Source of the DNA: Mesorhizobium huakuii
GTDB lineage: Bacteria; Pseudomonadota; Alphaproteobacteria; Rhizobiales; Rhizobiaceae
Reading direction: 5' to 3'
DNA: 64,000 nt
Assembly: GCF_014189455.1 (NCBI RefSeq)
Contig: NZ_CP050296.1
Coordinates: 6,010,001 to 6,074,000 of the forward strand
The notes under the pieces were generated by a model. The model was not told the DNA's origin and did not search any database. It saw only the letters and a program-made list of their open reading frames with translations. The position numbers and the translations under genes are program-made. This document shows positions 59,455 through 64,000 of the stretch, piece after piece (position 1 is the first letter of the stretch; each line of letters starts with the position of its first letter).

Positions 59455-59484
59455 GCGCATGATCCTTTCCGAGGGATCATGCGC
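59455..59484. terminator. Hairpin after the aldehyde dehydrogenase
   Basis: GCGCATGATCC (59455-59465) and GGATCATGCGC (59474-59484) are exact inverted arms with an 8-base loop. No T-run follows, so it may be a weak terminator or an intergenic palindrome that partly separates the DUF779 gene. Confidence 0.5.
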
Positions 59485-59542
59485 GCTCTGTCATGCGGCC
59501 AGGCTCGCCGGCCGCGCCTGAGGTTTCGTCGTGGAGGACGGC

Positions 59543-59911
59543 ATGCCAGACAAGGTTTCCCTGGGAAAGGTCTCGGCCACGCCGGAAGCCATCGCTTTCC
59601 TGGCGGAGATCATCGCCGATCACGGTCCGGTGCTGTTCCACCAGTCCGGCGGCGGCTGCGACGGCTCCTCGCCAATGTGCTACCCCCGCGGCGATTTCAT
59701 CGTCGGCGACAATGACGTCTTGCTGGGCGAGATCGGCGACACCCCGGTCTACATCAGCGCTTCGCAATATGAGGTGTGGAAGCACACCGACCTCCTCATC
59801 GATGTGGTGCCGGGCAGGGGTGGCATGTTCTCGCTCGACAATGGGCGTGAGAGGCGGTTTCTGACGCGCTCAACCGTCTGTGCTATCCCGGAAGTGCTGT
59901 CACGGGCTTGA
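59543..59911 (+). CDS. DUF779 family protein
   Basis: The 122-residue protein starts at ATG 59543 with GGAGG about 6 bp upstream, rather than at the GTG 12 bp earlier. The conserved core HGPVLFHQSGGGCDGSSPMC with two Cys, then YISASQYEVWKHTDLLIDVV and GRGGMFSLDNGRERRFLTRS, identifies the family. DUF779 proteins lie beside AldB-type aldehyde dehydrogenases in many bacteria; their biochemical role is not established. Confidence 0.9.
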   Translation: MPDKVSLGKVSATPEAIAFLAEIIADHGPVLFHQSGGGCDGSSPMCYPRGDFIVGDNDVLLGEIGDTPVYISASQYEVWKHTDLLIDVVPGRGGMFSLDNGRERRFLTRSTVCAIPEVLSRA

Positions 59912-59952
59912 AGGGATTGACGCCACCGCCTTCGCAGGGGCAGTAGACGACG

Positions 59953-60327
59953 ATGTTCAATCTGCTTCTCGTGGTCGTCGGCGGTGGCATCGGCGCCGGC
60001 ATTCGCCATCTCACCAATATGGGCGCGCTGCGCCTTGTCGGCCCCAATTATCCCTGGGGCACGATGGCCATCAACATTGTCGGCTCCTTTGCCATGGGCC
60101 TGTTCATCGCCATACTGGCGCGCCGCGGCGGATCGAACGAAGTCAGGCTGTTTGTCGCCACCGGCATCTTTGGCGGCTTCACGACTTTTTCCGCCTTTTC
60201 GCTCGATTTCGCGACGCTGTGGGAGCGGGGAGCCACGCTGCCGGCGTTTGGATATGCGCTGGCCAGCGTCGTCGGCGCCATTGTCGCCCTGTTTCTGGGA
60301 CTTTGGCTCGCAAGAAGCCTGCCTTAA
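59953..60327 (+). CDS. crcB: Fluoride ion exporter CrcB/Fluc
   Basis: The 124-residue protein has four membrane helices and the signatures GGGIGAGIRHLTN, WGTMAINIVGSFAMGLF and TGIFGGFTTFSAFSLDF, which line the fluoride pore of the antiparallel dimer. The gap from the DUF779 gene is only 41 bp, too short for a fluoride riboswitch. Confidence 0.95.
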   Translation: MFNLLLVVVGGGIGAGIRHLTNMGALRLVGPNYPWGTMAINIVGSFAMGLFIAILARRGGSNEVRLFVATGIFGGFTTFSAFSLDFATLWERGATLPAFGYALASVVGAIVALFLGLWLARSLP

Positions 60328-60388
60328 TGCTATTGCCGCGCCAAGCGCAGGCCGAGCCCTGCTTTGGAAACGGATAAGCGAAGACAAT

Positions 60389-61369
60389 ATGGCAGGCGTT
60401 GAACAGATCACGGTGGAGGCCGGCGAGGCGGGCATGCGGCTCGATCGCTGGTTCAAAACCCATTTCCCGGGCCTTGGTTTCGGCCATTTGCAGAAGCTGC
60501 TGCGCTCCGGCCAGATCCGCGTCGATGGCGGCCGCGTCAAGGCCGACAGCCGTGTCGAGCCTGGCCAGGTGGTGCGCATCCCGCCACTCGAGGTCGACAA
60601 GAAGGGCGAGAGCGCGCTGACCGGCCATTCGATCCGCAACCAGGGCGATGCCGACGTTCTGGCAAAAATGCTGATCCATGAGGATCCGAAGGTTTTCGTC
60701 TTCAACAAGCCGGCAGGTTTGGCGGTGCAGGGTGGCTCGGGCGTCACCCGCAATGTCGACGACATGCTGGAAGCCTGGCGCAACCAGAAGGGCGAGAAGC
60801 CACGGCTGGTCCACCGGCTCGACCGCGACACGTCGGGCGTGCTGGTCGTCGCCCGCACCCGGCTCGCGGCAATGAAGCTGTCCGAGGCGTTCCGCGCCCG
60901 CGAGACCAAGAAAACCTACTGGGCCCTGGTCAAGGGCGTTCCACCCAAGCGCGAGGACAAGATCTCAACCTGGCTGATCAAGGAGCCGACCGAGGACGGC
61001 GACCGTGTGCGGGTGGCTGCGCATGGTGAAAAAGGCGCCGATCACGCCGTATCCTACTACCGCATCATCGAACAGGCGGCGCAGACCATGACCTGGCTGG
61101 AGATGGAGCCTTATACGGGCCGCACCCACCAGCTTCGCGTCCATGCCGCCTATATCGGCTGCCCGATCATCGGCGACCCGAAATATTTCGAGGCCGACAC
61201 CAACTGGGATTTTCCCGGCGGCATTCAAAACCGCCTGCATCTGCATGCGCGCCGCATCATCATTCCGCACCCGGACAAGGGCGTCATCGACGTCACCGCG
61301 CCGATGCCGCCGCATATGCGCCAGAGCTGGAACCTGATCGGCTTCGACGACGCCAGCGCGGAGGATTGA
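60389..61369 (+). CDS. RluA/RluC-family 23S rRNA pseudouridine synthase
   Basis: The 326-residue enzyme begins at ATG 60389; an open frame further upstream overlaps crcB and is not used. An S4 RNA-binding domain (MRLDRWFKTHFPGLGFGHLQ, residues about 16-75) precedes the catalytic domain with PRLVHRLDRDTSGVLVVART, whose Asp after HRL is the catalytic residue, and EPYTGRTHQLRVHAAYIGCP. It makes pseudouridine in rRNA; the exact sites are not determined here. RluC is the best guess. Confidence 0.93.
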   Translation: MAGVEQITVEAGEAGMRLDRWFKTHFPGLGFGHLQKLLRSGQIRVDGGRVKADSRVEPGQVVRIPPLEVDKKGESALTGHSIRNQGDADVLAKMLIHEDPKVFVFNKPAGLAVQGGSGVTRNVDDMLEAWRNQKGEKPRLVHRLDRDTSGVLVVARTRLAAMKLSEAFRARETKKTYWALVKGVPPKREDKISTWLIKEPTEDGDRVRVAAHGEKGADHAVSYYRIIEQAAQTMTWLEMEPYTGRTHQLRVHAAYIGCPIIGDPKYFEADTNWDFPGGIQNRLHLHARRIIIPHPDKGVIDVTAPMPPHMRQSWNLIGFDDASAED

Positions 61370-61371
61370 GC

Positions 61372-62286
61372 TTGAGCGGCGCCACCGACGCGCTCGATCG
61401 GCGCGACGCAGTCGACATGGCCGCCGCCGCCATCATGGTCGGCCTGACCTTTTCCTGGGGCCTGAACTACGTCGCCGCCAAAATCTCCTACGCCGGCTAC
61501 GACCCTGTCTTCCTGTCGATCGCGCGCTCGATCATCGGCGGCTTCTGCGTCTTCCTCTGGTGCCGCTGGCGCGGCATCGCGCTGTTCACGCGCGATGGCA
61601 CATTGCTGGCCGGCATAGCCGTCGGCGTGCTTTTCGGCATCGAGTTCCTCTGCCTCTATGTCGGCCTGGAGCACACGACCGTTGCCCGCAACACGCTGCT
61701 GGTCAACACCATGCCGTTCTGGATGCTGATTGGCGGGCACTTCCTGCTTGGCGAACAAATCACCATGCGCAAGTTCCTTGGCCTGCTGCTGGCCTTCGCC
61801 GGCCTTGCCACCGTCTTTTCCGACAAGCTTGGCGGCGGGGACATGCTGTTCGGCGATCTGCTCAGTCTCGGCTCCGGATTTTTTTGGGCTTGGACCAATA
61901 TCCTCATCAAGCGGTCGAAACTGGTCGAGGCGAGCGCGGAGAAACTGCTGCTCTATCAGCTCGCCGGCGCGGCGATCGTCGGCATATTGGTGCTGCCTCT
62001 CGCCGGGCCGCCAGTACGTGACCCGTCCTTGTTGCCGACATTGGCGCTGCTTTTCCAGGCGATCTACATCGTCGCTTTCACCTATGTCCTGTGGTTCTGG
62101 CTGCTGCGCCGCTATCCAGCCTCCGGCCTGTCCAGCTTCACCTTCCTGTCGCCGGTTTTCGGCGTTTTGTGCGGCGCGATCATCTTGAACGAGCCGCTGA
62201 CCATTCGCATTTTTCTGGCACTTGGCTTGATTGCGGCGGGGCTGATCATGGTCAACCGGCAGGCACGCAAGCTGACACCGGTGTGA
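61372..62286 (+). CDS. EamA-family (DMT) transporter
   Basis: The 304-residue protein has ten hydrophobic helices arranged as two EamA repeats: the first begins AAAIMVGLTFSWGLNYVAAK, the second GDLLSLGSGFFWAWTNILIK. TTG 61372 is preferred over TTG 61366 because the CGGAGG motif lies at a proper 7-bp distance. It starts just after the pseudouridine synthase stop. The substrate of this exporter type cannot be inferred. Confidence 0.88.
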   Translation: MSGATDALDRRDAVDMAAAAIMVGLTFSWGLNYVAAKISYAGYDPVFLSIARSIIGGFCVFLWCRWRGIALFTRDGTLLAGIAVGVLFGIEFLCLYVGLEHTTVARNTLLVNTMPFWMLIGGHFLLGEQITMRKFLGLLLAFAGLATVFSDKLGGGDMLFGDLLSLGSGFFWAWTNILIKRSKLVEASAEKLLLYQLAGAAIVGILVLPLAGPPVRDPSLLPTLALLFQAIYIVAFTYVLWFWLLRRYPASGLSSFTFLSPVFGVLCGAIILNEPLTIRIFLALGLIAAGLIMVNRQARKLTPV

Positions 62287-62298
62287 GAGAGACTTTTC

Positions 62299-63090
62299 AT
62301 GCGTGACATCCTCAAAGACCTCGAAGCCGGAAAATATCTTTCCGATCCGGATCCGGTGCGTCGCGCCCAGATCCAGATGAAGACACCGCTGCCCAAGCGC
62401 TTCTACAAGACCGTTTCGGTTGCGCCGGTGGAGGAAGGTTTCGCCGTGCATCTCGACGGCAAGCCGGTGCGCACGCCGGGCAAGGCGCTGCTGGCGCTGC
62501 CGACCGAGGCGGCTGCAGCGCTGGTTGCCGACGAATTCGCCTCGCAGGGCGAGACGATCAATCCGGTGACGATGCCGGTGATGCGCCTGGTCAACACCGC
62601 CATCGACGGCGTTGCCAGCGATCCGCAGGCGGTGCTGGAGGACATACTGCGTTTTGCCTCGTCCGATCTGCTCTGCTACCGCACTGATGCGCCAGAAGGG
62701 CTGGTCGACCGGCAAAACGAGCAGTGGGATCCGGTCATCGATTGGGCGCGTGCCACACTCGGAGCCCGCTTCAACCTTGCCGAGGGGATTATCCATGTCG
62801 AGCAGCCGCGCGAGACGATCGCCATTCTTGGCAGTCATCTTGCTCAGCGCGCCGAGCCGCTGCGGCTGGCCGCCATCCACCTCATGACCTCGCTGACCGG
62901 TTCGGCGCTGCTGGCGCTGGCCGTCGATTTCGGCGAGCTCGACGTAGAGGCCGCCTGGGCGGCCGGCCATGTCGACGAGGACTGGCAGATCGAGCATTGG
63001 GGACAGGACGCCGAAGCGCTCGCGCGCCGCGCCGCCCGCAAACGCGACATGATGGCTGCCGTCGGCCTTCTCAAAGCGCTCAAGGCCTGA
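62299..63090 (+). CDS. ATP12-family F1-ATPase assembly chaperone
   Basis: The 263-residue protein matches the ATP12 family: PKRFYKTVSVAPVEEGFAVH, LDGKPVRTPGKALLALPTEA, then LRFASSDLLCYRTDAPEGLV and the Glu/Asp-rich HVDEDWQIEHWGQDAEALAR. In mitochondria ATP12 binds the F1 alpha subunit; alphaproteobacterial members are presumed to do the same. It is 12 bp after the transporter gene and may share its transcript. Confidence 0.93.
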   Translation: MRDILKDLEAGKYLSDPDPVRRAQIQMKTPLPKRFYKTVSVAPVEEGFAVHLDGKPVRTPGKALLALPTEAAAALVADEFASQGETINPVTMPVMRLVNTAIDGVASDPQAVLEDILRFASSDLLCYRTDAPEGLVDRQNEQWDPVIDWARATLGARFNLAEGIIHVEQPRETIAILGSHLAQRAEPLRLAAIHLMTSLTGSALLALAVDFGELDVEAAWAAGHVDEDWQIEHWGQDAEALARRAARKRDMMAAVGLLKALKA

Positions 63091-63268
63091 TCTCAGGTCC
63101 TTACCGCAGCGCACCTAATACCAAAGTCATAATCCCATCGTCGCTCTGCCGTTGGCGGGCGCTTTCTGTCATTTTTTCCGCGATGGCTGTCGTGAGTCCG
63201 TGTTCGGAGGAGAACGCTGACACCGCCACGCGGCATCGAGGACAAGGGTCTCACGGGAGGACAACTCA

Positions 63269-64000
63269 ATGGCAATGGCATCGACCGCCGGCGGAACGAG
63301 CCGCGGCATGACGCGGGAAGAGAAGAAGGTCATCTTCGCTTCCTCGCTCGGCACCGTTTTCGAATGGTATGATTTCTATCTCTACGGCTCACTGGCGGCC
63401 TTCATCGGTTCGACCTTTTTCAGCCCGGCCATTCCCGAGGCGACGCGCAACATCTTCGCGCTGCTGGCCTTCGCTGCCGGCTTCCTTGTCCGCCCGTTCG
63501 GGGCGCTGTTGTTCGGTCGCATTGGCGATCTTGTCGGCCGCAAATACACATTCCTCGTCACCATGACGATCATGGGCCTGTCGACCTTCCTGGTCGGTCT
63601 GCTGCCCGGCTATGCGACCTTGGGCATCGCCGCTCCGGTGATCTTGATCGGCCTGCGCATGCTGCAGGGCCTGGCGCTCGGCGGCGAATACGGTGGTGCG
63701 GCGACCTATGTTGCCGAGCACGCACCCGATGATCGCCGCGGCTTCTACACGTCCTGGATCCAGACGACGGCGACACTCGGCCTGTTCCTGTCGCTGATCG
63801 TCATCCTGATTGTCCAAGGGTCGTTGAGCAAGGAAACCTACGCCAATTGGGGCTGGCGCATTCCTTTCATCGTCTCTTTCCTGCTGCTCGCCGTTTCGAT
63901 CTGGATCCGGTTGTCTCTCTCGGAGTCCCCGACCTTCCAGAAGATGAAGGACGAAGGGAAGGGCTCCAAGGCGCCGCTCTCGGAAGCCTTTGGCCAGTGG
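63269..64000 (+). CDS. MHS-family (ProP-like) major facilitator transporter, 3' end outside window
   Basis: The visible 244 residues start at ATG 63269 with GGGAGG nine bases upstream, and the frame is open at the window end. Typical motifs are SLGTVFEWYDFYLYGSLAAF in helix 1, FGRIGDLVGRKYTF in the loop between helices 2 and 3, and LRMLQGLALGGEYGGAATYV. The family is the metabolite:H+ symporters for dicarboxylates, shikimate, proline or betaine; the substrate is unknown. The 178 bp before it hold no gene. Confidence 0.92.
   Translation, partial: MAMASTAGGTSRGMTREEKKVIFASSLGTVFEWYDFYLYGSLAAFIGSTFFSPAIPEATRNIFALLAFAAGFLVRPFGALLFGRIGDLVGRKYTFLVTMTIMGLSTFLVGLLPGYATLGIAAPVILIGLRMLQGLALGGEYGGAATYVAEHAPDDRRGFYTSWIQTTATLGLFLSLIVILIVQGSLSKETYANWGWRIPFIVSFLLLAVSIWIRLSLSESPTFQKMKDEGKGSKAPLSEAFGQW

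Noticed and set aside
59912..59952. Fluoride riboswitch before crcB
   Set aside because: The gap is only 41 bp and does not show the expected fold.
59984..60388. N-terminal extension of the pseudouridine synthase
   Set aside because: It overlaps crcB in another frame, and the S4 domain starts right after the ATG at 60389.

Overview
The window looks like the chromosome of a high-GC alphaproteobacterium of the Rhizobiales, most likely Mesorhizobium or a close relative. This rests on the protein character of the RNA polymerase and ribosomal genes, the gene order secE-nusG-rplKAJL-rpoBC followed by the str, S10, spc and alpha clusters, several intergenic palindromes I recognise as common in rhizobial genomes, and a 101-residue zinc-free S14. 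The genus is inferred, not proven.

Layout. (1) 1-13063 is accessory DNA. It holds the C-terminal 2,670 residues of a giant RTX-type secreted protein with about 26 tandem repeats of roughly 55 residues, a membrane O-acyltransferase with an SGNH domain, a decayed IS630 transposase, a frameshifted small gene and a SAM methyltransferase. It ends in the 3' part of a tRNA-Trp gene, which looks like the attachment-site scar of an integrated island. (2) 13428-25531 is the secE-nusG-rplK-rplA-rplJ-rplL-rpoB-rpoC cluster. (3) 25544-30565 is a mixed block: an XRE regulator with a frameshifted DUF2975 membrane gene, a small exported protein, an O-methyltransferase, a sugar-dehydrogenase-like oxidoreductase, a PLP-dependent cysteine desulfhydrase-like enzyme and its small partner. 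(4) 31069-50013 runs from rpsL to rplQ with about 31 translation genes plus secY, adk and rpoA. (5) 50195-64000 contains a DegP-type protease, rarA, an AT-rich frameshifted accessory gene, a hydroxylase-like gene, a GAF/Fis regulator with an aldehyde dehydrogenase and its DUF779 partner, crcB, an RluC-type pseudouridine synthase, an EamA transporter, an ATP12 chaperone and the start of an MHS transporter.

A recurring oddity is single-base indels that break reading frames, several of them in homopolymer runs. They hit fusA and secY (both essential) as well as several accessory genes. This pattern points to sequence or assembly error rather than real gene loss for at least the essential genes, so breaks elsewhere in the window should be read with the same caution.

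How the parts work together. The core clusters make ribosomes, RNA polymerase, the Sec channel and elongation factors. The regulator, aldehyde dehydrogenase and DUF779 gene form a likely inducible aldehyde-oxidation unit. The left accessory block carries surface and secretion functions (RTX protein, acyltransferase, methyltransferase) typical of exchangeable cell-envelope genes.
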